Shown here piece after piece: positions 52,673 through 64,000 of a stretch of DNA of 64,000 nucleotides. The notes under the pieces were generated by a model. It was not told the origin of the DNA and made no database searches. It worked only from the letters and a program-made list of their open reading frames with translations. Numbering within the stretch: the first letter of the stretch is position 1; every line of letters starts with the position of its first letter. This stretch comes from Dendrophyllia cribrosa (taxonomy: Eukaryota; Cnidaria; Anthozoa; Scleractinia; Dendrophylliidae), in assembly GCA_024195265.1 (NCBI GenBank), contig JAJLRJ010000009.1:6363924-6427923 (forward strand), written 5' to 3'. Position numbers and translations under genes: made by a program.

Positions 52673-55480
52673 TTACTCCTGCTTTTTCTCCTTTTCAGTA
52701 TCCTTTGAAACTCGCCATAATTCACTGACAAACCTGTAAAGAACACAAAGCAAAGAAGTAAAATAACAGACATTCCTCAAGCCTTCCTTTTCTAACAATA
52801 CTGAAATGCTGGTTGTAAGCCACCTTGCTTACAGGCCTAAAATATTCCGGTTATTACAACCTCCCACACCCCACCCCACCCCCCACCCCAACCCTGGATA
52901 CAAGCCCTCCTTTTTCCTTGTTTATAAACACTTTCACAGAACACTGTACAGCTTCAAAAAGAAAGTTAGGAAAGTATATAAGGCATGCAGAACGATATTG
53001 CAATGAATTATCAATTTGTGTATGGGGTACTGTTAAAATAGAAGGCAGACCACTGTGTCATTTGTTTTGTGGATTCCATGGCTGTACTACCAAAATTTCT
53101 GGCATAATTGCATACAGGTAGGATGCTTGAAATGCGAAAACCGCATGCAGGTTTTTTAACCCGTGAATATGCACAAGCGTAATGAACAGGTTATCAGTAA
53201 GGGTGACTAATTCACTCACTCACTTGCTCACTCAGTCGCTCGCTCGTTCCATCACTCAGCTGTAAACTTTGTGACATAATGTTTTGTTACGAATGCATTT
53301 CGTAACATGAACAATGTGAATCCAGGGATAACAATAACTAATTTGTTGTAAATGAATATAAACAACAATAAGCTTAAAGATGTTTCGTATTTGGAGTCTT
53401 TAATGCAACATTAAAATCAATCTAAAAGGATTTTTCAACTGAGACACATTTTGATGCGTGTCTACCTTCAAATAATAAAATTTAGTCTTTACTAAGCATT
53501 TTTCCAGCTCAGGACTTTTTTTTTCCTTCTTCTTCGGACTGGACACGTTTAATTTTAATTATGAAAGTGATTTACGTCAAAAATCCTTAGGTTTAATTTC
53601 AAGTGGTTTGAGGTTTCAGCTTAGTGCCGGGAATGGCAGTCAGGAGGCGTGAGTTCAAGTCACGTTCAGGACCCTTTTCTTTCCTTTGGACTGGACATAA
53701 TGAAAGTGATGTACTGTTTTTTTTTTTTTTGCATTTGTCAAAAATCTTTATGTTTAATTTTTAAAAAATATCAAACCGCGTCAGTGTGAAAACATTTAGC
53801 TTACCACAATATTGCGTCACATGTTAGCCTTTCCTATTTATGGGTTGGCTCTCAGGAGCCTTTAATTTCTTTCACAGTGAGAAGAGCTTTTAAATTAATA
53901 TTGTCTTGTCTGGATTATGTCCTTGATATAATTCATGGGTCAAAGCTAAAAAAACAAATCACATTTCACAAGAAAAAGAATAACCATTTCACCATTATCG
54001 GCGAAAAAAGGTCTTTCATGGATTATGAAAAAACCTTTACCACCCTCTTAATAGAGGTCAGGTTTACAGTAATTAAGGGGATAATTTTCCCCTGCTTTGC
54101 CAACTGGCTACTTAATACTGGGTGGCTGCTTAATACAAGTCTGCCTAATACAGGTTTGTCTATAAACAGAATACTCCTAAATCAACCTAGAGAGATAAGC
54201 AACTGTCTGGCTGGCTTGTAAAAAGACTCTACACTAACTACATTCAATAGTTTCAGCTACACAAACCATGGTGAATGATATTTCCATATGTTAAAAAATG
54301 CTGCAGTAAATCATTAATCACCATTCAGTTTTCGTTTACCATGGTAAATGCAGTTACATACACTTTTATTTACCACGTTAAGTCCTTTGTAATTCACTTT
54401 GCAGATTCCTCAATGTTAAACAAAGCATTGTGATTGGTCTATTTATCTTAGGTATCCCGAAATCCAAACACCCAAGCTTACCTGTGCAGTCAATGTCATG
54501 GGCACTTCTTTTGTTCTTTTTTATGTATCCATGGAGACTTAACCACAGAAAATTTACTTACTAGATGCATTTTCCCATGGTAAAACAGTCATTTACAGTG
54601 GTAAAAGTGTACTGTGTACCCGCACCTAATGTGATGCGGGGTTGATTTGACACTGCATTTCACACAATCAGCATGTCACACAATAATTGGCCAAAATCAA
54701 TTGTCAATAATTATAATTGGTTCCTAAAATTAATTGATTTATTTGTATGGTCATCATTAAACTTTGATTAGATATGTTAGGAAACTTACGCATTATCATA
54801 CTGTTTACTAAATGAACTGCTATATACACCTAATTGAATAAACGTTGTTGGAAAAAAAAAACATTTAAACATAAGCGACAGGACACAATGGAATTATGAG
54901 AATAAGACAAATAAGGCTTGTTAACATTTCACAGTTATCAGATTTATCTGTATTTGGGATCTATTCCTTCCTAAAAGATTAAGAGGATAATTTTGTGCAC
55001 ACTGTGTTATAATGATGTGTAATTTATCTAAGAATACAAGAAGTCTTTCTTCACTTTGCAGAAACATTTCGCTTGTATCGTTCATGGTTTACATTTCACA
55101 CCCCCTTCAACCAGGGCCCAATTCAATAAAACTTTTTCACTTGTAATTTACAAGTGTAGCTACGTATATACATGTATTGTTTTCAACCTCTGAAACAATG
55201 GCTACACTTGGAAATTACACTTGTAAAAGTTTTATTGAATTGACCCCAGGTGTATAAAAAACTAACTGTGTAACATAAAATGCAAACTTACTCACCAGTT
55301 GATAGAAAGGAGAAGCCCGGTACTAAGGATCAAAAGTGCTAGTACATGAATGTTAAATCCAAAACTAATCAACAAAAATATTAGGACAACAACAAGACAG
55401 ACAAATATGATGTTGATTGCTTTCAGAAGTTGGCTGTTCACACCGGGTTCAAAGATGGACTCTGCTATCGCTTTAAACAT
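52673..55480 (-). CDS. Pkr1-like V-ATPase assembly membrane protein, two exons
   Basis: Exon 1 is 55,480-55,296 and exon 2 is 52,733-52,673, joined across GTGAGT...ACAG in the middle of a Trp codon. The product is 81 residues. N-terminal ESIFEPGVNSQLL is followed by two hydrophobic helices (residues about 24-42 and 46-60), then SINWFVSELW and a charged Lys/Glu tail. This matches the small Pkr1 family, whose yeast member helps V-ATPase Vo assembly in the ER. An in-frame TGA lies upstream of the start. The 2.56-kb intron carries repeats. Splice and family calls rest on my reading of the sequence. Confidence 0.7.
53210..53820 (+). repeat. SINE-related composite repeat in the Pkr1-like intron
   Basis: Same family as 30,960-31,430: CGTTCCATCACTCAGCTG, AACAATAAGCTTAAAGATGT, a B-box-like GAGTTCAAGTCACG at about 53,651, and ATAATGAAAGTGATGTACTG. 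Diverged copy. Confidence 0.65.
55113..55250. repeat. palindromic MITE, copy 2
   Basis: CAATTCAATAAAACTTTT pairs with the TTTTATTGAATTGACCCC end, with GTTTTCAACCTCTGAAACAA in the core. Inverted relative to copy 1 at 51,027. It lies just inside the Pkr1-like intron. Confidence 0.7.
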
Positions 55481-57773
55481 CGATCCGATGCAATTGTTTC
55501 AAAGTATGTGTTAGCCTATGCCTTTGGACAACTCTGGAGGAAAATCAAGGTTACGTTTTGTCTTGATCACGGGAATTTTCTTTCTCTTTCCAGGAACAGT
55601 CACGTTTATTCGGCAGTCACGAGGAAATATCTCCTAGGCGTCACTATTAAGACCCAGGCTCTTTTGAGTTAGTACCCAATCCTCTGGCTGAATGTTTAAA
55701 AACTATTTAAAAGTCTTTTTTGTCGCAAATACACGCTTGGAATTGACTGAGCCATTTTTTTTTTTGGCGATTTAAGTCTAAAAAGGGATCTTAAAATGTT
55801 CGTAACAAGCGTTTAATAAGTTGTTTAGTATTTCAGAAAGTCATAATTCTGAGTAAAAATGAAAACGAGAATGCAAGGGACCGGAAAGTTCTGAGTGAAA
55901 AGAAAAAAAAAAGGCCAAGTTATCAGCCAGTTCCAAATTGTATACACATTTGCTATTTTAAAACTTATCGAATGACCTGCAACGTTCAGAAACAATCTAC
56001 CATTTTGGGCTTAGTTGGACTATAAATTATTTTATTCTTGGTTCGGGGGGCGGGGGGGTTACTCCCTATAATGGGCTATACGGGAATGCTCCGCCGAAAG
56101 AGGCACCTTTTTGAGGCTGGAGGTATATGAAAGGGTCGGGATTTCATTTGTTGAAGTATATGAAAGGGTAGGGATTTCACGAAGAATAGGAAAGGGTAGC
56201 GAAAACACGAGTTGAAGTATAAAAAACGTTGGGAAAACTGTGATTTAAGTATTATAAAAAGCGCCTTTCAAAATATACCGAACAGACGCACGTAAAGGTT
56301 ATATGAAAGGGGTACCATTTTCAATGAAAGGTATATGAAAGGGGTACTATTTTCAATGAAAGGTAAATGAAAGGGGTACCTTTTCTGTCAAGAACGGTAT
56401 ATGGAAGCGTAAGGGTTTGGACCTCGGGGCGGAGCATCCCCGTACAAAATTTCATTGTGTACCCCCCGGGGTTCGCTCATTGTAAAAATAGGAGGGTAAA
56501 ATTCAGACATTCTTGAAAAAATCTAAACCTGGGTACGTTCTTAAAATTTTGGGCAATCCCAGCCTCAAACGGTTCTTATAAAAAAGAGTGTAGATGAAAT
56601 TATAGTTCAGTGTTACAACTTGCACCCAAGACTGACTAATAAAACAAGAAAAATTAAAAATTAAAATGCGGAAGTGAAGTTAATAAATAGATGAACTAGG
56701 TAAACTAGTTATAGGGCATTTAATTAGTTTACCTATATCTTGCCCTTCTCCATTTTTTTCTTATCTTGTTAGCTTCAAAAACGTTGTAATAATAAAAAAT
56801 GCAGTAAATAAATAAATACAAATACAAAAAATACAAAAGAAACCATTTTTCAAATCCAGAGATAAATTAACAGACTCTGGAAGGTTTTCCCATCCCACTG
56901 TTAGAGTCTGAAGAGTAAAATTGCTAAAAATGTCGTTATTTTAACATTTTGCGGGGAGTTCAAGCGTTTTTTCTACTGTTAACTATTACGTGGCCTGAAA
57001 TTTTAATATTCGCTGTTATGTTACTGTATGTTATGTTATGTTAGTATAGGTAATCATACGGTTTTGAGTTCAATTTGGGATTAATTTGCACGAGTGAGTT
57101 TTTCAAAAAGCTCAAAATTGCACAGCCGATTAATAATTATACATGAAAAAATTTGCATCCATTTTTGTTTGGAAATTTTTTTTTTTTTTTTTGCAAAATT
57201 TTTTTTTTGGAATTTTTTTTTCTTTTTTTTTCTGTAATAAAAACTGTCAGCTAGACGGAGGTACATGTAACTGTTTTTCAACTTTTTAATTTGTTGTCTA
57301 ACAGAAAGTTAAGTTAGGTCTGTTTGAAAGTTAGACTACGAGTAGTCTGTCATCTCATAGGGATAGTCGAGCGCGCGCGAAAATTGTATTCCTGGACGAG
57401 ACACGCAGCAAGTAGAGATTTTTGCGCGTGATTATTTCTAGTATTTTCTTTCTAACAAGTTGACTGACCTTGTCAGTTTTTTGCTTTTAGCTTAATGCTC
57501 TTAAAGGTAGCGAAATAACTTTCAATTGATTGAGGTCATCACAGAGGTAATGCAACTGTTGTGTGTTTTTCCTCTACGTAAAAAGTGTTCTTACACTGAA
57601 TTTGTATAAAATATTCTAATAAAAAAAGCCGTAGAATAGGAATTTGCAGCCGATATCAGTACATATACACACGATCAAAAACAGGCCGTTATGTAGTTGG
57701 TATTTGAGGAGAAATGACGTGGATGAAATTTTCAAAATGCTTGTCCTTTGGAAGTTTGAATATTTTCTTTTAA
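55481..57773. other. intergenic region with a GC-run element and T-rich tracts
   Basis: It contains the element at 56,043-56,473 and long T runs at 57,175-57,235. The first ~150 nt upstream of the Pkr1-like start are the likely promoter. No gene supported. Confidence 0.5.
56043..56473. repeat. inverted element with TCGGGG / CCCCGG ends
   Basis: GGGGGTTACTCCCTATAATG...GGGAATGCTCCGCC on the left is mirrored by GGCGGAGCATCCCCGTAC...GTACCCCCCGGGG on the right. The interior has five GGTA(T/A)ATGAAAGGG-type direct repeats. Non-coding. Confidence 0.65.
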
Positions 57774-58016
57774 ATGCTTGATCACAGCTGCTCCAATGCT
57801 AAAACTTGGGCAGTGTTGTTAATACAAAGCTTCATTCCTATCCAAACCTCTGCTTCTTCTGAGCATCTCTTCTTTTTTCCAAGAACAATAACACTGTGGA
57901 ACAATCTCCCTTCATCAATTTTCAATGAACACTGCTATTTAGTCTTATTTAAATCTCAGGTATCCTGTCTCAATCACACATCTGTAGCTTTTGTAATTGC
58001 TTTATTTATTTATTAA
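57774..58016 (+). pseudogene. LINE reverse-transcriptase C-terminal fragment
   Basis: The ORF contains FFPRTITLWNNLPSS, the sequence typical of the extreme C-terminus of jockey/CR1-type non-LTR retrotransposon ORF2, then FKSQV. Nothing upstream matches, so it is a short 5'-truncated relic. Confidence 0.6.
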
Positions 58017-58391
58017 TTTCCTTATTACTGACCCCAGTCAATAATAGGCTTGCTTGCATTTGGTAAACAAATAAGGGTGGGTGGCTCTTGTTTTATGCTT
58101 AACTGGCTGCAGGAGTCCTTTTTGTGTCCATAGAAATGAGTCTGCATGTGATCTTCAATAGTGTGGTTAGTCATGTGTCAGTATGGTGCTGCTCGAGTGA
58201 TCTCCAGCCCAAATTAGTCAGCATATCAGAAATGCTGGATATGTTGCAGAATCTGCACAATGTCCATCTTGCAGCTCTGTGCTGAACCGTTTTGACCTTA
58301 TACATGTAGGAGCTGTTATTCTCAACACAGGGGCATGGATCCTATATAACTAGAACATAACCTCAGTTGGTAGTCAAAACCATTTGATTAA

Positions 58392-60502
58392 TCAATAACT
58401 GTGAAGAGGTGTCTGAAAGCCAACTTTCTCACTGACAGACACATCAATGGTTAACTGTACAGGCTGCCTCAGAAGATTCTGTAAATCTGCCAACACCAGG
58501 CCTTTTAACCGGTCAATTTGTTCCAATACACACCGACGCTGGCTTTTCTTGCGGCAATACAGCTTGTGATGAATTCTCCAATGGCCATCTCTTGGTTCAC
58601 ATAACACCTTCACCTGTCAAATAGCACATCACCGTTAGAATTACTCAATATGTGATACATCCCACTCTCTCAAAGTGGACACCCCTGTAAGGCAGAGACC
58701 TTTTTAAGACGGACATCAGTGGTTGGCTGGTTCTGGCCAAATTTCACTAGTTTGTCTGTAATTAAATTCTTGATAAGGTGGACAACTCTCTCAGGAGGAC
58801 AGCTAGAATCTCAAAAATGTATGAAAGCTTAGGTGAATTTTTCCTGTGTTTCTTTAAAAAGTGGGCATCTAGTTGAAGGCCAACTCTACTAGGTCACCTG
58901 GTGGGTAACAAAGATGATTATTCTTAACCCATGCGGTTGTCATGCACAGCCTTTATTATTGTCTTGTCCGATCTTCTTATGCCAACGTTTTATCAATTTT
59001 AAGTTTTAAAAGAACAAAAGATTTAAAGGTTCAGAGGGTTTAATGTTCAAAGTGTTGGCTTTTGCAGAAATTTAGTCTGTAGAAAGTGTGGAAAGGTCTT
59101 TGCATGATTTAGGTCTTATGTGATTGACCTTTAGTTAATTTGATTTTTGTTGATAAATGGATTGTATCATTGTTACAGCTTTCATTGTTACACTTAAAGG
59201 TGAATCTGTGGTATAATAGGGCAAAGCCCCACGCTGAATCTAATCGGGTTTGGCTTTAATACACAACTTTTATTACTATTGATCTCCCCCCTCAGACACA
59301 CATAGCCCACCCCACTTCTCCCCTTAACCAATCCAGTCACGTGGAATATCATTTTAAGGGTAACACAAAATCATTATTACACTAAATAGACAACTTTTAT
59401 TGTTACAGCTTATGGTTTTAGCAAAGTGTTTATGTTGTGCAAGTGCAGTGGGCACAAAAATGTAGCAGGGACTCAAAATTAATATCACTTTCAGGTAGGG
59501 ATTACTTTAGAGTTAAGAACCTACCTGCCGAATTTGCCAGGGTATCTCATGCTCATATAGCTGTAATAATTTCTCTCTAAAAATTTCCTCCATTTGTTGT
59601 TCAAATGGCTGGTCAGTACACATGTCGGGAGGAAACAACCACTCAGTAGGCTTGCTTTTTAAGGCAAAATATTGTTTTATATCCTCAATGCCATCTCCAC
59701 TTGCTGCTGATATCATAAACACTTGTTCAAATTTACTCCAACCTCCTATGTTTTGATAATTGCCCCACTCATCCTTTTCACGGTCCTTCAGCAGGGCATC
59801 TGCTATATTCAGCAAAATCATTTTGCGATTAACTTTGTCTATTTTGTTTAAGATTAGAATTGATGGTGTATCCGCGTGACTCTCTAAAGCTGTTAAGATT
59901 GATTCGTGAATTTTCATACTCCTGTGCTTATCGGCAGTATCAGTAATAACGGCGATGAGATCTGCATCCTCAAGGGCTTCCCTAGGAGCTAGTATGTGTT
60001 GGCGGGTCATTTTCAGTCGTCGTGCCTCAGAGTGTGTGACTACCCCAGGAGTATCTAGGAGTACTATTTGGGAATTTCCCATCATAAACACTCCAAGTGT
60101 CTGTTTACGAGTGGTGTGGGGTATTTGTGTAACAGCACAAATCTTCTGTCCTGTAAGATGGTTTGTCAATGTTGATTTCCCACTGTTTGCTTCTCCAATG
60201 ATCGCCACTCTAAGCAACTTCGAATTGGGCGATTCTTGTTTCTTTGAAGTCATCCCAGAATCAGCATTTTGCTCTATTGCGACCACAGTTGATTTTATAC
60301 TTCGGTCTGATTCACTGTTTGCAGTTTCGTCGGAGATTTCGCTTGTAAAATTACTTTGGCTTCGAATAAAGCTTCCGTTAACCCACGTCTGTATACGAAA
60401 AACGCGATTCGTATAACACCGTTGAGCCAAGTCCATTAATTTTCTTTTCCTGAAGAAAAATCCCGTTTTTGTCCAAGAACGAAGCAACGTGAAGGCAGCC
60501 AT
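58392..60502 (-). CDS. ERAL1: ERAL1-type mitochondrial GTPase, two exons
   Basis: Exon 1 is 60,502-59,525 and exon 2 is 58,613-58,392, phase 0, with a GTAGGT donor and TTTGACAG acceptor; product 399 residues. In bacteria and mitochondria Era-type GTPases bind small-subunit rRNA and aid ribosome assembly. The N-terminus is Arg/Lys-rich with hydroxylated and aromatic residues, fitting a mitochondrial presequence. GTPase motifs: GEANSGKST (G1), DTPG (G3), NKID (G4), SAAS (G5). Exon 2 supplies the KH-like RNA-binding end (DGHWRIHHKLYCRKKSQR). The ATG is in good context (AAGATGGCT). Intact. Confidence 0.88.
58614..59524 (-). other. ERAL1 intron
   Basis: 911 nt, AT-rich, with GGACAACTCTCTCAGGAGGAC-like words related in style to the 17-bp satellite at the window end. 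No second gene seen. Confidence 0.6.
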
Positions 60503-60827
60503 CTTAGCTTAGACCCAGGCCCTCTGCAATGGAGCATGAAGTACTTCATGTAAGTGAAATGTTTGGAACCCGTTCGTGGAGAAATTTCACGCCTCCGTGT
60601 TTTGCTTGAGTTTGTGCTCGAAAAGGTCTCATTTAAGCTCAACATTTTACTATACAGTCCTCAGAAAGCAAGAAAGGTTCTCTTAGCAATGTATTTGTGC
60701 AAACTTATCTAAATTTGGTTGATTCTAAAAACAAACATTCGATGTTGACTGAGCTTTTGTCTCTGCACGTCTCTGATCGGACTTCATGAGTTAAGATGTT
60801 AAAACAGCGTTTTGATCTTTCGTGAAA
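60503..60827. promoter_or_regulatory. shared promoter region, ERAL1 / arrestin-like gene
   Basis: 325 nt separate two divergent start codons (60,502 minus, 60,828 plus). No TATA box in a fitting place. Inferred bidirectional promoter. Confidence 0.45.
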
Positions 60828-62818
60828 ATGAGCATGAACAGGATAGCTGTGAGAACAAACAAAGGAGATTATCTTGGAGGAGAAAAAGTCTACGGGTGAG
60901 TACAATGAGAATGATTTTACTCGCAAACTGAATAGTTATTAGCATGAACGATCGCACGCTACAGCTGTATGTCAATAATAAAAGCTTTATACATGTAGCA
61001 ATAGGGATCAAATTTCTGCATGTGCGTTCATGCTTCTTGATTTCTTGATTTTTCGGCCTTATTTCATTTGTAGCTAAAGACGTGACACCAAAATAGTTGC
61101 TAAGATCTTTCGTTATATCTTAACTGCATGATGTTTTAAAATGAAATAAAAAGAATGCTGCAGCTGCTCTCATTATTCCACCCAGGTGAAGAAATAGAGT
61201 TCAAAATCGGCTTGAGCACTTCATTCCTGCAGTCCACCCTTTTGTCATTGCAAGTAACATCTACAATAAAAATATAATTATTGTTCAGGTTCTAAAGAAC
61301 ACATAACAACAATCTGTTAATTTCTTTATAAACTACATGTACCCTGCGAGCAGTGGATTCTCCTACGCTAAGCTACCCCGAAGAAGGGATAAACCACTGC
61401 AAGCATCCGTTAGTTCCTTTGATCGAGCCGCCATCCAGTGCCATGGACGAATAAATTAACTTTGAACCGATAAAACAAGTTCACAAACTTGTTTAGCCTC
61501 TCACGCATGCACTCATCCACACAACTGCTGCGTTTAAGCCCGCTGTGTAACAATCAAAATGACATTTTTGCCACAAAACAATGACACGTGCTACAATTTT
61601 CCCGCGAAACAATGTCAAATGCATCATGTGGTCCGTCACATGGCTGCGCATGCTCGATGGAAAAGCAAACGGATGCTCACAGTGGTTTCTCTCTCGTTTG
61701 GCGTAGCTCGGCGTAGGAGGATCCACTGCTCACAGGGTAAGTTTAAACAGACTTTTTACACAGACATAGTTGAAACAGAAACATTATTGTGTCACGCTGC
61801 ACACCATTAATTTTTTGCCCCATCCTGCCATCCTGCACCTGACAGAATCTTCATCTTGATCCTGCTTTGGTAGAGAGGATTAACACATCCTAGGCCTGCT
61901 TCACATATTTATGGAATTTTCATTCTCTACCCTGCTCTTCAGTTCCATAATTTCTTGGATGTAATACATTGTGTATGATATTTACACAAAAGGGACAGAC
62001 CTAAGTGTCTGTGTTGTGGAGGTGTCCATCAGGAGTTCAGTTTAACTGTATTTCTAACATATTAGAAATGTTATAGAACTGTTACAATACTACTGAACTG
62101 GGACTAAAGCTATGGATTAAGCAGCAACAACAAGAAAGTTGCTTCCTGGTGACCAGCTCACCAGTACTCAATTTTTAGTGGCATTGGTGATCCCAGTTGG
62201 TCACAATTTTGGGCCCTAGTGCTTGATCACCATCTTCAGATGATTAAATGCGAAGAGCTAAGAAGCAGAGAGTAGCAGAAATACTGAAGGGGTAAGGGTA
62301 GACCACAGGGAGTCCAGGCTGTTGTAAGCCTGAGCTCACTGTGGGTAAACTGTTCACAGTACCCTATTTTCCTCTGTGTTCGTCAAGATTGATCGTTAAA
62401 AGTCACAGCATGCTTAAAACTGGGGAGAGTACATGTACAAAAAACTGCTTGGAGGGCTACATGTATCTTCACTTTCACCCTTCCCCTGAGAAGTTTTTAT
62501 ACTCCTGAGCTTTTGGCACACCACAACATTCAACATGGCAGCTTAATGAACTCAATAATTCAACTGGAAAAGAACAAAGGGAAAATAGGACTGTGAACAG
62601 TCTACACATGTAGGAAAAGGATGGAGAGACGAAGAAGGTCCACTCCCTTCACTTAGGTTTTAATTAAACTTGGGGTGATAAACTGTAAACAGCGTGGCAT
62701 CGCCATGACATGTTTAATAATGTTTTTCATTGTAATTTTTGCAGAACAGTATATTTATGGATATGCGGCACTGATCCATGCAGAGGGGTAAAACTCAAAT
62801 TTAAAGGATATGAAAAAT
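60828..62818 (+). CDS. arrestin-like gene, first two exons (runs out of window)
   Basis: Exon 1 is 60,828-60,895 (22 codons + 2 nt, donor GTGAGT). Exon 2 is 62,745-62,818, after TTTTTGCAG and ending at donor GTGAGC. The joined reading, GDYLGGEKVYG followed by a hydrophobic strand and RGVKLKFKGYEK, matches the first strands of arrestin N-terminal domains (x-G-E-x-V-x-G, then R-G-V-x-L-K-F-x-G-Y-E). Such proteins act as trafficking adaptors. The phases fit. Later exons are beyond 62,818 and none is visible before the satellite. The call depends on about 47 residues. Confidence 0.55.
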
Positions 62819-63170
62819 GTGAGCAGTAAAAGTTGTATTTCTTTGTAATTTGCTGTAGCTGGAAACTTACATGTATCAGGGCTATCAATATTAATAATGG
62901 CCGGGGGGGGGGGGGGGGGGGGGGGCAGGGATGCCCCCCTAGCTACATGAACATCATGCGTTCAAGCCCCCATGTACATGTAAATAATCATAAAACAAAA
63001 TATTGTTAATACTAAACCTGGATGGTTGGACACTATGACTAACTGAGCTACTTGAGGACTTGTGGCAAGCCAGATAATTTACTAAGGTCAATATGTGGGA
63101 CACAATCCTGATACTGCTAGTATCAATAATTATTTGTCAATTGCAATGTGTATGGTGATGAAGAGAAAGA
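62819..63170 (+). other. intron of the arrestin-like gene with poly-G tract
   Basis: G23 at 62,903-62,925. Otherwise AT-rich, nothing else seen. Confidence 0.5.
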
Positions 63171-64000
63171 GGTGTCCACCTTACAAGGGTGTCCACCTTA
63201 CAGGGGTGTCCATCTTACAGAGGTGTCCACCTTACAGAGCTGTCCACCTTACAGGGGTGTCCACCTTACAGGGGTGTCCATCTTACAGGGGTGTCCACCT
63301 TACAGGAGTGTCCACCTTACAGGGGTGTCCACCTTACAGGGGTGTCCATCTTACAGGGGTGTCTGTCTTACAGGGGTGTCCATCTTACAGAGGTGTTCAC
63401 CTTACAGGGGTGTCCATCTTACAGAGGTGTCCATCTTACAAGGGTGTCCATCTTACAGAGGTGTCCACCTTACAGGGGTGTTCACCTTACAGGGGTGTCC
63501 ATCTTACAGGGGTGTTCAACTTACAGGGGTGTCCATCTTACAGAGGTGTTCACCTTACAGGGGTGTCCATCTTACAGGGGTGTTCAACTTACAGGGGTGT
63601 CCATCTTACAGAGGTGTCCACCTTACAGGGGTGTCCATCTTACAGGGATGTCTGCCTTACAGGGGTGTCCATCTTACAGGGATGTCCATCTTACAGGGGT
63701 GTCCATCTTACAGGGATGTCCATCTTACAGAAGTGTCCATCTTACAGGGGTGTCCATCTTACAGAGATGTCCACCTTACAGGGGTGTTCACCTTACAGGG
63801 GTGTCCATCTTACAGGGGTGTCCATCTTACAGGGGTGTCCATCTTACAGGGGTGTTCAACTTACAGGGGTGTCCATCTTACAGAGGTGTCCACCTTACAG
63901 GGGTGTCCATCTTACAGGGATGTCCATCTTACAGGAGTGTCCATCTTACAGAGGTGTCCACCTTACAGGGATGTCCATCTTACAGGGGTGTCTGCCTTAC
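63171..64000. repeat. 17-bp tandem satellite, about 49 copies
   Basis: GGGGTGTCCATCTTACA and one- or two-base variants (CACCTTACA, AACTTACA, TGCCTTACA) are repeated without spacers to the window edge. It probably lies in an intron of the arrestin-like gene. Confidence 0.95.

Noticed and set aside
63171..64000. CRISPR-like array
   Set aside because: Units are contiguous 17-bp repeats with no unique spacers; it is a satellite, and the genome is eukaryotic.

Overview
The window is nuclear DNA of an animal. Split genes with GT-AG introns, a rhodopsin-family GPCR, a mitochondrial ERAL1-type GTPase and very dense inverted-repeat elements all point that way. The repeat content (Polinton/Maverick, Penelope-like, hAT, TTAA- and TA-flanked MITEs, tRNA-headed SINEs) makes me infer a cnidarian, most likely a stony coral. 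No single feature proves this.

Positions 1 to about 18,200 hold no gene I can support. They carry minisatellites, perfect hairpins and short inverted-repeat elements. From 18,217 to about 45,000 lies a minus-strand hAT/ZMYM1-like transposase pseudogene that has been split into four pieces. The splitters are an internally deleted hAT (18,344-19,178, 8-bp target duplication), a 5'-truncated Penelope-like element with a GIY-YIG domain (19,952-21,147, 9-bp duplication) and a complete Polinton (21,254-44,494, 6-bp duplication AATAAC, ~448-bp terminal inverted repeats differing at three sites). In all three cases, removing the insert and one duplication copy restores the reading frame across the joint.

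The Polinton is the main find. Its left arm has an unknown small gene and a spliced, minus-strand RING-finger gene that diverges from a spliced protein-primed DNA polymerase B gene. The polymerase intron has been swollen to 6.5 kb by a tandem tRNA-derived SINE, a 5.3-kb long-TIR DNA transposon (possibly Academ-like) inside the SINE, and another SINE inside that. The right arm is packed head to tail: a small protein with a Bcl-2 BH1-like motif, a possibly myristoylated protein, a chromodomain integrase, two paralogous minor capsid proteins, a basic virion-type protein, the major capsid protein and an adenovirus-type protease. Spacings there run from 4-nt ATGA overlaps to a few bases. The packaging ATPase, a hydrophobic-tail basic protein, two unknowns and a GRF zinc-finger protein follow. 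The polymerase carries one in-frame stop and one frameshift, whereas the integrase and the virion genes read through. Replication capacity therefore looks lost while the virion module is still intact.

To the right are ordinary host genes: a GPCR (48,092-49,081 +), a two-exon Pkr1-like membrane protein (55,480-52,673 -), two-exon ERAL1 (60,502-58,392 -) and, diverging from it, the first two exons of an arrestin-like gene (60,828-62,818 +) that runs out of the window. The last 830 bases are a 17-bp tandem satellite.
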